From: an uncultured Paracoccus sp.
GTDB lineage: Bacteria > Pseudomonadota > Alphaproteobacteria > Rhodobacterales > Rhodobacteraceae
DNA: 64,000 nucleotides
Assembly (NCBI GenBank): GCA_934533075.1
Contig: CAKTBJ010000002.1
Coordinates: 62,001-126,000 of the forward strand
Direction: 5' to 3'
The translations under genes were made by a program, and so were the position numbers. This document shows, one piece after another, positions 22,223-31,260 of the stretch. The notes under the pieces were generated by a model. It had not been told where the DNA came from, searched no databases, and worked only from the letters and a program-made list of their open reading frames with translations. How positions within the stretch are numbered: position 1 is the first letter of the stretch; each line of letters begins with the position of its first letter.

Positions 22223-23743
22223 TTGACGGCGATTGGCACGACAGCAATGGCCGGATTGGCCGGGACGACCGCGCCCGCGCGGAGGTGGCCGCCCGTGCCG
22301 GTGATGCTCTACCTGCTGGCGGTGCTGTTGCCCGTCTCGTTCCGGCTGGGTCCGCTGGTCATGACCGGCGTGCGGGTGTTCCTGTTGCTGATGATCATCC
22401 CGCTTGCGTTGCGGCTGCTGTCGGGGCGTTGCGGCCGGTTGATGGTCATCGACGGGCTGATGGTGGCGCACATCCTTTGGGCTACAGTGGCCCTTGCCGT
22501 GAACAACCCCGAGCAGGTCATCCAGCAGGCCGGCTCGGTCGGGCTGGAGTTCATCGGCGGCTATCTGGTGGGGCGCACCTGCATTCGCAGCCGCGACGAT
22601 TTCGTCGCGCTGGTGCGGTTCCTGGTTGCGGTGGTCATCTGCGTCCTGCCCTTTACCGTATTCGAGGCTCTGACGGGCCGGTCGGTGCTGCTGGATCTGT
22701 TGAACAAGCTGCCGGGCCTGTCGGCGCAACCGAATGTCAGCACCGACAAGAGGCTGGGCCTGTTTCGAGTGCAATCCACCTTTGCGCATCCGATCCATTT
22801 CGGCCTGTTCTGCTCGGTGATCCTTTCGCTGTGCTTCGTCGGGCTGAAGGGTGCCGTTCCGGACGGGCGCCGCAGCCTGCTGGGCATCCTCGTTGCCGTC
22901 TCGGGCTTCCTGTCGCTGTCCAGCGGCGCCCTGCTGGCGCTGCTCCTCCAGACCGGCCTGATCGGCTGGGCCTTCGCCTTCCGTGGGGTGGAGCGGCGCT
23001 GGTGGCTGTTGCTGGGACTGTTCGCGCTGGCCTATGTCGTGGTGGACATGCTGTCGAATCGCACGCCCATCCGGGTGTTCATGACCTATGCGACCTTTTC
23101 CGCGCATACCGCCTATTGGCGGATGATCATCTTCGAATGGGGGATGAAGAACGTCTGGGCGAATCCGGTCTTCGGCCTCGGCCTGAACGACTGGGTGCGG
23201 CCGGTCTATATGCGTTCGGGCAGCATGGACAACTTCTGGCTGGTCATGGCGGTGCGCTATGGCATCCCCGGTTTTCTGTTGCTGGCCGCAGGCTATCTGA
23301 TCGGGCTGTTCCGGGTCATGACGCGCGACTTTCGTGCCGATCCGGGGCTTGGCCATATCCGCCGCGCCTGGGTGTTCACCTTCGTCGGGCTGACCTTCAC
23401 CCTCTGCACCGTGCACGTCTGGTCCAATGTCTATTCCTTCGTCTTCTTCATCTTCGGCGCCGGCATCTGGCTGATCGACGTGGTGCCGGGCGGCGGCGGG
23501 CAGGTCGCGGCCCCGGTTCCGCAGGCCGAGGCGCGCGCGCTGCGCCTGCGCCGGAAAAGCCTGGCGGAACCGGCCTATACGCGATTCCCCGGAGGTGTCG
23601 CCCCGGTTGCGCGCCCCGCCGCCCCGGCCCGGTCGCGCCCGCCGGAGGCGCCCGTCACGGCGCGCATGCCGGCGCATGCCACCCCCGAGCGCCGCCTCGA
23701 CGACCGCCCCGCCTCGCGCTTTCCGCCCCCGCGCCGGCCCTGA
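22223..23743 (+). CDS. Wzy/O-antigen-ligase-like polysaccharide polymerase
   Basis: A polytopic inner-membrane protein of 506 residues with about ten hydrophobic segments and a large periplasmic loop containing STFAHPIHFGLF and NPVFGLGLNDWV, as in O-antigen ligase/Wzy-like proteins. It probably polymerises repeat units at the periplasmic face. The C-terminal 85 residues are an unusual Pro/Arg/Ala-rich cytoplasmic tail. The TTG at 22223 has AAGAAGG upstream; an ATG at 22247 is the alternative and has no ribosome site. Confidence 0.78.
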   Translation: MTAIGTTAMAGLAGTTAPARRWPPVPVMLYLLAVLLPVSFRLGPLVMTGVRVFLLLMIIPLALRLLSGRCGRLMVIDGLMVAHILWATVALAVNNPEQVIQQAGSVGLEFIGGYLVGRTCIRSRDDFVALVRFLVAVVICVLPFTVFEALTGRSVLLDLLNKLPGLSAQPNVSTDKRLGLFRVQSTFAHPIHFGLFCSVILSLCFVGLKGAVPDGRRSLLGILVAVSGFLSLSSGALLALLLQTGLIGWAFAFRGVERRWWLLLGLFALAYVVVDMLSNRTPIRVFMTYATFSAHTAYWRMIIFEWGMKNVWANPVFGLGLNDWVRPVYMRSGSMDNFWLVMAVRYGIPGFLLLAAGYLIGLFRVMTRDFRADPGLGHIRRAWVFTFVGLTFTLCTVHVWSNVYSFVFFIFGAGIWLIDVVPGGGGQVAAPVPQAEARALRLRRKSLAEPAYTRFPGGVAPVARPAAPARSRPPEAPVTARMPAHATPERRLDDRPASRFPPPRRP

Positions 23744-23800
23744 TCAAACCGCATTCCCCCTGCGGATTCGCGCCGATTCACGGGCCGCGCCGATCTTGGC

Positions 23801-23812
23801 GGTTAATTAACC
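23801..23812. promoter_or_regulatory. Perfect palindrome GGTTAATTAACC
   Basis: A 12-bp perfect palindrome in an AT-rich patch, 65 bp before the type I exporter start. It contains two TTAACC half-sites in inverted orientation, the core of CtrA-type boxes but without the usual 7-bp spacer. It may be an operator for the exporter operon; the binding protein is unknown. Confidence 0.35.
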
Positions 23813-23876
23813 TTTGCCGCGCTAGTAAAGGCGGGGTGACCGGACCGGCATGATCGGCAGCGGAGGCAGAAACAGC

Positions 23877-25727
23877 ATGACACCGACCCTGAGCACGCGA
23901 TGGCAGCAGGCGGACGGCGCGCAGGCGCGCACCGCCCATTCACCGGCCTCGCCCTATCGGGCCGCGCTGAGGCGGCTGACGCCGGCGCTGCTGGCCGTGC
24001 TGGGATTCAGCGCGGTGCTGAACGTGCTGATGCTGACCGGCTCGATCTATATGTTGCAGGTCTATGACCGGGTGCTGGGGTCCGGCTCGGTGCCGACGCT
24101 GATCGGGCTTTTTGCCATCGTCGTGGTGCTTTACGGCTTTTTCGGCTTCTATGACTACCTGCGCGCGCGGATGATGGCGCGGGTGGCGCTGCGGCTGGAT
24201 CGCGATTGCGGGGCGGCCGCTTTCCGGCTGGGCCTCGGCCCCACGCGCGGCAAGGGGGATGCGGTGCTGCGCGATCTCGACGCGCTGCGGGCCTACCTGT
24301 CCGGGCCGGCGGTCAACACGTTGTTCGACCTGCCTTTCGTGCCGCTGTTCCTGGCGGTGCTGTTCCTGGTGCATCCGCTGTTCGGCTGGATCACCGTGGG
24401 CGGCGCGCTGATCACCGCGGCGCTGGCGCTGCTGGCCCGCGCCCTCGCCGCCCCGGCCGAGCGGCGTGCCCAGGGTCTCGACGGGGCCGAGCGCGACTTC
24501 GCCGCCCGCTGCCACGGCGCGGGTGATTCGGTGCTGGCGATGCGGATGCAGGAGGCGCTGATCGCCCGCTGGACCGCGCTGCGCGTGGCCTCGCTGGCCA
24601 ACGGCCATGCCGGGGGAGAGCCGGCGGAGGCGCTGGCGGCGATCAGCCGCGCCTTCCGCATGCTGCTGCAATCGGCGATCCTGACGCTTGGGGCGTGGCT
24701 GGTGATCGGCGGGCAGATCTCCGGCGGGATGATCATCGCCTCGTCGATCCTGTCGGGGCGGGCGCTGGCGCCGGTCGATCAGCTGATCGGCCAGTCGCGC
24801 AGCCTGGGGCGGGCGCTGGTCGCCCATCGCCGGCTGGGCGCGGCCTTCGAGGCGGTGCAGGCCCCGCCGGTCGCCCTGCACCTGCCCGACCCGACGGGCG
24901 AGATCACCGTCCACAAGCTGACCGTCCGCGCCCGGCCCGGCGCCGAGCCGGCCGAGATCCTCTCGGGCATCGACTTCCGGCTGGAGCCGGGCGCCGGGCT
25001 GGGGATCATCGGGCGCTCGGCCTCGGGCAAGACCACGCTGGCGCGGCTGCTGGTCGGCGCGCAGGTCCCCGATGCGGGCGAGGTCCGCTATGACGGCGCC
25101 ACGCCCGAGCAGTGGGAGCCGGCGCGGCTGGGCCGTGCCATCGGCTATCTGCCCCAGCAGGTGCAGATGCTGCCCGGCAGCATCCGCGACAACATCGCCC
25201 GCTTCGATCCGCAGATCGAGGATGCGGCGGTGATCGAGGCCGCCCGCATGGCCGGCATCCACGAGATGATCCTGAATTTCCCCGATGGCTATGCCACGCG
25301 GCTGGGGGCACCCGATTCTCCGCCCCTGTCGGGCGGGCAGGTGCAGCGGCTGGGGCTGGCGCGCGCCATCTGCGGCCAGCCCGCCATCGTGGTGCTGGAC
25401 GAGCCGAATTCCAACCTCGACGTGGACGGCGACAATGCGCTGATCGCGGCGATCGCGGCGCTTCGCCGGCGCGGCTCGACGGTGATCGTCGTGGCGCACC
25501 GGCCCAGTGCCATCGCGGCGGTGGACACGCTGATGATCCTGGAGGCCGGCCGCATCCGCGCCTTCGGCGACAAGGCGACGGTGCTGGCCGAGGCCGGCGG
25601 GCTGCGCGCCGCGGGCGGCGCCCCGGCGCCCGCCGTGACCCCGCTGCCGCCGGGCGGCGCCGCGCCGGCGCATGTCGATATCGCCGCCAATGCCGGCCCC
25701 CTCCACCGCCGGAGCGGCGCCCGATGA
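23877..25727 (+). CDS. Type I secretion ABC transporter, PrsD/PrtD-like
   Basis: A 616-residue fused membrane and ATPase subunit that energises type I secretion. The N-terminal half has about six membrane spans and no C39 peptidase domain. The ATPase half shows Walker A GRSASGKT (about residues 379-386), signature LSGGQVQRLGLARA and Walker B VVLDEPNSNLD. The ATG at 23877 follows GGAGG; an ATG at 23850 is a weaker choice. The 3' end overlaps the HlyD gene as ATGA. In rhizobia the related PrsDE system exports exopolysaccharide-processing glycanases. Confidence 0.92.
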   Translation: MTPTLSTRWQQADGAQARTAHSPASPYRAALRRLTPALLAVLGFSAVLNVLMLTGSIYMLQVYDRVLGSGSVPTLIGLFAIVVVLYGFFGFYDYLRARMMARVALRLDRDCGAAAFRLGLGPTRGKGDAVLRDLDALRAYLSGPAVNTLFDLPFVPLFLAVLFLVHPLFGWITVGGALITAALALLARALAAPAERRAQGLDGAERDFAARCHGAGDSVLAMRMQEALIARWTALRVASLANGHAGGEPAEALAAISRAFRMLLQSAILTLGAWLVIGGQISGGMIIASSILSGRALAPVDQLIGQSRSLGRALVAHRRLGAAFEAVQAPPVALHLPDPTGEITVHKLTVRARPGAEPAEILSGIDFRLEPGAGLGIIGRSASGKTTLARLLVGAQVPDAGEVRYDGATPEQWEPARLGRAIGYLPQQVQMLPGSIRDNIARFDPQIEDAAVIEAARMAGIHEMILNFPDGYATRLGAPDSPPLSGGQVQRLGLARAICGQPAIVVLDEPNSNLDVDGDNALIAAIAALRRRGSTVIVVAHRPSAIAAVDTLMILEAGRIRAFGDKATVLAEAGGLRAAGGAPAPAVTPLPPGGAAPAHVDIAANAGPLHRRSGAR

Positions 25728-27040
25728 GCCGCGCCGCCACCCATCCCGCGCCGCCGGCCCTGAACCTGTCGCTGCGCGGCACCGTGCTGGCCGGCCTGGC
25801 CGGTCTCGTCGTCCTCGTGCTGATCTTCGGGGTCTGGGCCGCCGGCACCCGCATCTCGGGCGCCGTGATCGCCTCGGGCAGCGTGGTCGTGCAGGGGCGG
25901 CCCAAGCTGGTGCAGAGCCTCGACGGCGGTGTCGTCGAGACCATCGCCGTCCGCGACGGCGACCATGTGGAGGCGGGGCAGGTGCTGCTGCGCCTCGACC
26001 AGACGCTGCTGCGCACCAATCTGGACATCGCGCGCTCGCGGCTGGCGGCGGCGCTGGTGCTGAAGGCGCGGCTGGATGCCGAGCGGCAGGGGCTGGACCG
26101 GCTGGATTTCGACTATCCGCCGCTGCCCTTCGCGCTGCCCGATACCGGGGCCGAGGAGGCCGGCCAGCGCCGCATCTTCGAGGCCCGCCGCGACGTGGAG
26201 GCCGGCGCGCAGGCCAGCCTGGCCGAGCGGCTGGCCCAGTTCGACAGCCAGATCACCGGCGTCGGCGGCCAGATCGCCGCCCTGCGCGAGCAGATCGGCT
26301 TCACCGAGGCCGATCTGGCCGATCAGGAGCGGCTGGCCGCGCAGGGCCTGACCCGCAAGAGCCAGGTCAGCGAGTTGCAGCGCCGCCGCTCGGAGCTGCG
26401 CGGCCAGCTGGCGGCGCTGGAGGCCGAGCAGGCGCGGCTGGCCAATGCCCGCGAGGATGCCGCCATCGAGGCCCGCCAGGCCCGGCGCAGCCTGACCGAG
26501 CAGGTGGTGACCGACCTGCGCGCCACCGCCTCGGAGGTGGAGGAGCTGACGCTGGACATCATGACCCGCTCGGCCCAGCTCGGGCGCAGCGAGATCCGCG
26601 CGCCCAGTGCCGGCGTGATCCACGAGATGCAGGTGACGACGCCGGGCGGCGTGGTGGCGCCGGGCCAGACCATCGCGCAGGTGGTTCCGGTCGGCCAGGG
26701 GATGGAGTTCGAGCTGCGCGTCGATCCGCGCGCCATCGACCAGGTGCATCCGGGCCAGAACGCGCGACTGGTGGTCTCGTCCCTCGATCCGCAGACCACG
26801 CCCCGGCTGGAGGCCAGGGTCGCCACGATCTCGGCCGGGACGATTCCCGATCCCGCCACCGGGCGCAGCTATTACCGGGTCGGCCTGTCGGTGCCGCCCG
26901 AGGAACTGGCCCGTCTCGACGGCGACAGCCTCGTGCCGGGGATGCCGGTCGAGGCCTATCTGGAAACCGTCGAGCGCAGCGTGCTGGACTATCTGCTGCA
27001 ACCGATGACGGCGCATCTGCGCAGGGCGTTTCGGGAATAG
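25724..27040 (+). CDS. HlyD-family membrane fusion protein, PrsE-like
   Basis: The periplasmic adaptor of the type I system, 438 residues. One membrane helix lies near residues 18-42, followed by the lipoyl half-motif GGVVETIAVRDGDHVEAGQ. A long Ala/Glu/Arg-rich coiled coil spans about residues 100-270, then come the second lipoyl half (SEIRAPSAGVIHEMQV) and a C-terminal beta-barrel. It is coupled to the ABC gene by a four-base overlap. The outer-membrane TolC partner is not in the window. Confidence 0.92.
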   Translation: MSRAATHPAPPALNLSLRGTVLAGLAGLVVLVLIFGVWAAGTRISGAVIASGSVVVQGRPKLVQSLDGGVVETIAVRDGDHVEAGQVLLRLDQTLLRTNLDIARSRLAAALVLKARLDAERQGLDRLDFDYPPLPFALPDTGAEEAGQRRIFEARRDVEAGAQASLAERLAQFDSQITGVGGQIAALREQIGFTEADLADQERLAAQGLTRKSQVSELQRRRSELRGQLAALEAEQARLANAREDAAIEARQARRSLTEQVVTDLRATASEVEELTLDIMTRSAQLGRSEIRAPSAGVIHEMQVTTPGGVVAPGQTIAQVVPVGQGMEFELRVDPRAIDQVHPGQNARLVVSSLDPQTTPRLEARVATISAGTIPDPATGRSYYRVGLSVPPEELARLDGDSLVPGMPVEAYLETVERSVLDYLLQPMTAHLRRAFRE

Positions 27041-27216
27041 GCATTATCGTTCAAATCCTGTGCATTCATGGGTGGACCTGAGGGGGTTCTTGTGCCTAAA
27101 CCTTGAAAAACAGGGACCATGCCGTCCCCCGCGAGGGCGGCGGCCCCGCCAACCATCCAGGGTTGTGCCGCGATCCGAGGCCGGACGGGCGCAGCCGATG
27201 CGGAGGACGTTACGCA

Positions 27217-27846
27217 ATGACCCGTCTCAAGACGATCCTGGCCCTGGCCTTCGCCCTGCCGATGCTGCTGGCCACCGCGGCCGCCGCGCAGGAGGCCTAT
27301 CGAATCCGCGCCGGCGACGTGCTGCGCATCGAGGTGATCGAGGATGCCAGCCTGAACCGCTCGACCCTGGTGCCGCCGGACGGGCGGATCACGGTGCCGC
27401 TGGCCGGCTCGATCGGCGCCGCCGGCCAGACGGTCGAGCAGGTGCAGGCCGCCTTGTCCCAGCAACTGGCGCCGAATTTCGCCGCCCCGCCCAGCGTCTT
27501 CGTCTCGCTGGAGCGGCTGGCCGAGCCGCGCGCCGCGGCCGGCGCCGCCGCCATGCCCGCCGCCCCGCCGACTGTCGATGTCTATCTGATGGGCGAGTTC
27601 GCGGCCGCCGGCAGGATCGACGTTCAGCCCGGCACCACGATCCTGCAACTGTTCGCGCAGGCCAAGGGGTTCACCCGCTTTGCCGCGACGCGGCGCATCC
27701 AGCTGCATCGCCAGCAGGCCGATGGCACGGTCAGGATCTATCCGCTGGATTACGACGCCATCATCTCCGGGCAAAGCCAGAACGGTCGCGTGGCCGTGGC
27801 CAAGGGGGACGTTTTCGTCGCGCCGGTGCGCGGGCTGTTCGAATAG
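27217..27846 (+). CDS. Wza/KpsD-like polysaccharide export protein
   Basis: A 209-residue periplasmic or outer-membrane export protein with a signal peptide ending near ATAAAAQE and no lipobox cysteine. The Poly_export domain covers AYRIRAGDVLRIEVIED to VPPDGRITVPLAG. A second SLBB-like part includes VYLMGEFAAAGRIDVQPG. It is much shorter than E. coli Wza. GGAGG sits 10 bases before the ATG. It follows the HlyD gene after a 176-bp spacer that may carry a promoter. Confidence 0.85.
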   Translation: MTRLKTILALAFALPMLLATAAAAQEAYRIRAGDVLRIEVIEDASLNRSTLVPPDGRITVPLAGSIGAAGQTVEQVQAALSQQLAPNFAAPPSVFVSLERLAEPRAAAGAAAMPAAPPTVDVYLMGEFAAAGRIDVQPGTTILQLFAQAKGFTRFAATRRIQLHRQQADGTVRIYPLDYDAIISGQSQNGRVAVAKGDVFVAPVRGLFE

Positions 27847-27894
27847 GGGCGGGCCGATGCGGGCGGGATGCGCGGTGACGTTCGGAAGGTCGGC

Positions 27895-29190
27895 ATGAGC
27901 GGGCAGGGCCGCCCGGCGTGGCGCAGATCCGTCGCGGCCCTGGCCGCCTGCGCCGCGATCCTGCTCGCGGCGGCGCCGGGCGTGCGTGCCCAGTCCGCCG
28001 AGGGCGGCACCGGCCGGGTGCTGAGCTTTTCGGTCGCGACCGGGCTGCGCGCCACCGACAATCCCGATTTCAGGCTGCACCCGTCAGGCAGCGAGGTCCG
28101 GGCCACCGCCGACCTGCGCCTCGGGCTGCGCGCCGACACCCCGCTGAGCAGCCTGACGCTGGACGCCGACATGCTGCTGCTGGCCCGCCTCAAGAGCGAC
28201 GAGGGCCGGGGGGGCGAGCGGGCGCGGCAGGGGCTGCGCCTGGGCTATGGCCGCGAGGGCGTCGGTGCCGCGCTGAGGCTGGAGGCCTTCATCGACGAAA
28301 GCCGCATCGACTTCCTGCGCCCGCTGACCGATTTCCTGAACGAGGATGGCGAGATCGTCCTGCCCGACGACCTGGACGACCTGACCGGCGACGGCTGGCG
28401 GCGGCAGAGGGGGTTCGACGCCTCGCTGACGCTGGGCCGCGAGGCGCCTTTCGGGGTGGTGCTGGGCGCGGGTCTCAGCGAACTGGACTATCGCGACGCC
28501 AGCAATCCGGCCTTGCGGGACAGCCGCCGCAGCCATGCCGCCGCCCGGATGCATTTCGACCTGAACCCGGTCACGCGGCTGGATCTGGGCCTGCGCTACA
28601 GCGTGTTTTCGCGGGACGACGACCGCCGGGAGACCTGGAGCCTCAATCCCGGCCTGACCTTCGCGCGCCCGGACGGCAATATCCGCTTTCTGCTGGGCGC
28701 CACCCGCACCGAGGACGGCACCCGCGTGTCGGGCGAGCTGGGCCGGCTGATCGAACGGCCCTGGGGCAGCCTTGACGCCCGCATCGGCGCGGTCAGGATG
28801 GCCGATGGCGATACGGCGCTGTCGGGCGGTCTGCGGCTGACCTATGGCCTGCCCCGCGGCCGGCTGACGGTCGGGCTGGACCGTGCCGCCGGCTCCAGCG
28901 CGGATGACGACGAGGTGCTGCGCACCGCGCTGGCGGTCAGCTATGAGCAGGCGCTGAACGACCTGTCGTCGCTGGCGCTGAACCTGGGCTATGTCAGAAG
29001 CGACAATTCGGCCACGGGCCTGGGGACCGACACGGCCAGCCTCGGCCTTGGCTATCGGCGGTCGCTGACGCCGGACTGGTCGCTGAATCTGGGCTACAAC
29101 TACCGGATGCGCGACGAGGAGGGCAGCGGCCGCACCACCGAGAACGAGGTCAGCCTGTCCCTCAGCCGCAGCTTCAGCTTCGGCCTGTGA
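27895..29190 (+). CDS. Outer-membrane beta-barrel protein
   Basis: 431 residues with a signal peptide (basic WRR, then a hydrophobic run, cut near VRAQS). The rest is a string of alternating amphipathic strands ending in SFSFGL, typical of outer-membrane barrels (BBP2-like). GGAAGG lies five bases before the ATG at 27895; an ATG at 27868 is also in frame. Given its position after the Wza-like gene, it may form the outer-membrane channel for the polymer, as barrel proteins do in several exopolysaccharide systems. That role is inference. Confidence 0.72.
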   Translation: MSGQGRPAWRRSVAALAACAAILLAAAPGVRAQSAEGGTGRVLSFSVATGLRATDNPDFRLHPSGSEVRATADLRLGLRADTPLSSLTLDADMLLLARLKSDEGRGGERARQGLRLGYGREGVGAALRLEAFIDESRIDFLRPLTDFLNEDGEIVLPDDLDDLTGDGWRRQRGFDASLTLGREAPFGVVLGAGLSELDYRDASNPALRDSRRSHAAARMHFDLNPVTRLDLGLRYSVFSRDDDRRETWSLNPGLTFARPDGNIRFLLGATRTEDGTRVSGELGRLIERPWGSLDARIGAVRMADGDTALSGGLRLTYGLPRGRLTVGLDRAAGSSADDDEVLRTALAVSYEQALNDLSSLALNLGYVRSDNSATGLGTDTASLGLGYRRSLTPDWSLNLGYNYRMRDEEGSGRTTENEVSLSLSRSFSFGL

Positions 29191-29322
29191 GGGGCGGCGG
29201 GCGGGGTCGGTCGCAACCTAAGGGGTAGTGTTCGCAATGATATTCCCGCCGTTACATGGCTCGCCCGCGGGCGGCATCCGCGTTATAGTGCAACAGTCTT
29301 TCCTCGACGGAGGTGCCGAACC

Positions 29323-30927
29323 GTGAGCGATTCCGCCCCCTCGCTGCGCAGCCCCGGCGTGCTGGGCGCGGGCCTGAACATGCCGGGCTTCGGCCTGCTT
29401 TTGCTGCTGGTCGCGGCCGCCGTGCCGATCTATTGGCTGGGCTTCCTGTCGCTGGTTCAGGCTTGGGCGACGCCGGAATACAGCCACGGTCCGCTGATCC
29501 CGCTGATTTCGCTGTATCTTTTCCTGCGGGAGCTGCGCAACAGCCCGGACTGGCCGGCGGATACGCCCCGCGACCGCCGCCCCGGCATCGCGGTGATCGG
29601 CTTTGCGCTGCTGTTCGGCATCTTCGGCAACCTGGTGCAGATCCCCGATCTGGTCACTTATGCCTTCATCATCTGGGTCGGCGGCGTGGTGCTGACCGTG
29701 TTCGGCTGGCGGATCGGGCGCACCCACATGCTGCCGGTGCTGCACCTGATCTTCATGCTGCCGCTGCCGCAATTCGTGTTCTGGAAGCTGACCATCTTCC
29801 TGCAACTGATCTCGTCGCAACTGGGGGTCTGGTTCATCGAACTGGCCGGGATTCCGGTGTTCCTGGAAGGCAACGTGATCGACCTCGGCGTCTACAAGCT
29901 CCAGGTGGCCGAGGCCTGCTCGGGCCTGCGCTATCTGTTCCCGATCCTGTCCTTCAGCTATCTGTTCTCGATCCTCTATCGCGGGCCGTTCTGGCACAAG
30001 GCGGTGCTGTTCCTGATGGCGGCACCGCTGACGGTGTTCATGAACTCGGTCCGCATCGGCATCATCGGCATCCTGGTCGATTCCTACGGCATCGGGCAGG
30101 CCGAGGGCTTCCTGCATGTTTTCGAGGGCTGGGTGATCTTCGGCGTCTGCATCGCCATCCTGTTCCTGACCGCGATCCTGCTGCAACGGCTGACCCCCAG
30201 CCCGCTGTCCTTCATGGAGACCATCGACCTGGACTTTCAGGGTTTCGGCGCCCAGTTGCGGCGCCTGCCGCGGATCGCCCCTTCGGCGGGGATGCTGGCC
30301 GCGAGCCTGCTGACGCTGGCGGTAACGGCGGCCTTCGTGCTGTATCCCGCGCCCGAGCGGCAGGTGGTGCCGCGCGACGGCTTTGCGCTGTTCCCCCGCC
30401 ATCTGGGCGGCTGGGAGGGCTATTCGCAGGTGCTGGACACCGATGTCGAGCGGGTTCTGGGCGCGACGGACTACATCAATGCCACGTATATCGCACCGGG
30501 AGAGGCTGGCTATGTGAACCTGTTCTCGGCCTGGTATGAGAGGCAGACCGAAGGCTCGGGCATCCATTCGCCCGAGGTTTGCCTGCCGGTCGGGGGGTGG
30601 GAGATGTTCTCGCTCGCGCGTTACCGGGTCGATCTGCCCGCGACCGTCTATGGCAGCTTCGAGATGAACCGCGCGGTGATCCAGAAGGGCACCTCGAAAC
30701 AGCTGGTCTATTACTGGTTCGAGCAGCGCGGCCGGCGGATGACCAATGACTATGCCGCCAAGGCCTCGGTGGTCTGGGACAGCCTGGCCCGCGGCCGCAC
30801 CGATGGCGCGCTGGTGCGCTTCGTCACCGCGATCGGGCCGGGCGAGACCGAGGCCGATGCCGATGCCCGCATCCAGCGGCTGATGGCCGAGGCCTTGCAG
30901 AAGCTGCCCCGCTTCATCCCGGAATAG
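29323..30927 (+). CDS. Exosortase (XrtD-type) fused to EpsI domain
   Basis: A polytopic transpeptidase-like enzyme of 534 residues. The exosortase part has about eight membrane spans and the expected catalytic triad: Cys199 in [11 protein letters not shown], Arg244 in [10 protein letters not shown] and His265 in FLHVFEGW. From about residue 320 an EpsI domain follows. This architecture matches the VPLPA-CTERM-specific exosortases of alphaproteobacteria. The GTG start has GGAGG upstream. No protein in the window ends in a VPLPA-type sorting signal, so its substrates are encoded elsewhere. Confidence 0.88.
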   Translation: MSDSAPSLRSPGVLGAGLNMPGFGLLLLLVAAAVPIYWLGFLSLVQAWATPEYSHGPLIPLISLYLFLRELRNSPDWPADTPRDRRPGIAVIGFALLFGIFGNLVQIPDLVTYAFIIWVGGVVLTVFGWRIGRTHMLPVLHLIFMLPLPQFVFWKLTIFLQLISSQLGVWFIELAGIPVFLEGNVIDLGVYKLQVAEACSGLRYLFPILSFSYLFSILYRGPFWHKAVLFLMAAPLTVFMNSVRIGIIGILVDSYGIGQAEGFLHVFEGWVIFGVCIAILFLTAILLQRLTPSPLSFMETIDLDFQGFGAQLRRLPRIAPSAGMLAASLLTLAVTAAFVLYPAPERQVVPRDGFALFPRHLGGWEGYSQVLDTDVERVLGATDYINATYIAPGEAGYVNLFSAWYERQTEGSGIHSPEVCLPVGGWEMFSLARYRVDLPATVYGSFEMNRAVIQKGTSKQLVYYWFEQRGRRMTNDYAAKASVVWDSLARGRTDGALVRFVTAIGPGETEADADARIQRLMAEALQKLPRFIPE

Positions 30928-31260
30928 CCGCTTCGCGCGCCGGAACGCGCATGGCCCGTCGGCTTGATGAGAGGGATCCTGCCGATGGCGCCGGCGGGGT
31001 GGTTTCTTAATTTGGCGTCGCCGTGGTCATGCGCTATTCCGACAGGACCAAGCCATCGGCAAGGCAGATAAATTTACTGTATTAACAATTGGTTGCCTCG
31101 TCAAGACGAGGCGAATGGATGGGGTCCCGCCGGAAAATCGAATCAGTTTTATGCGTATCATTGATTGATTGTCGGCTTATGTTGCACAACCTGAACGTGT
31201 CATTCCCGTCATCGTGGACGGGCTACCGTCTGGCCGCACGCCCCCTTCGTAGAGGACAAG
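30928..31260. other. AT-rich spacer before the large beta-helix gene
   Basis: 333 bp with no convincing gene. The right half is much more AT-rich than the surroundings, including TTTACTGTATTAACAATTGG at 31074-31093 and ATTGATTGATTG near 31160. It contains the perfect palindrome described separately. The composition fits a promoter and leader region for the downstream secreted protein; I could not fix -35 and -10 elements. Confidence 0.5.
31095..31112. promoter_or_regulatory. Perfect inverted repeat GCCTCGTCAAGACGAGGC
   Basis: Two 8-bp arms around AA, 148 bp upstream of the large beta-helix gene. It could be an operator or an RNA hairpin in the leader. No T-run follows on either strand, so it is not an intrinsic terminator. 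Confidence 0.4.

Noticed and set aside
20108-23677. Minus-strand frame of about 1190 codons across three exopolysaccharide genes
   Set aside because: Composition (His, Gln, Arg, Asp) and lack of motifs mark it as an antisense shadow; it spans several well-supported genes.
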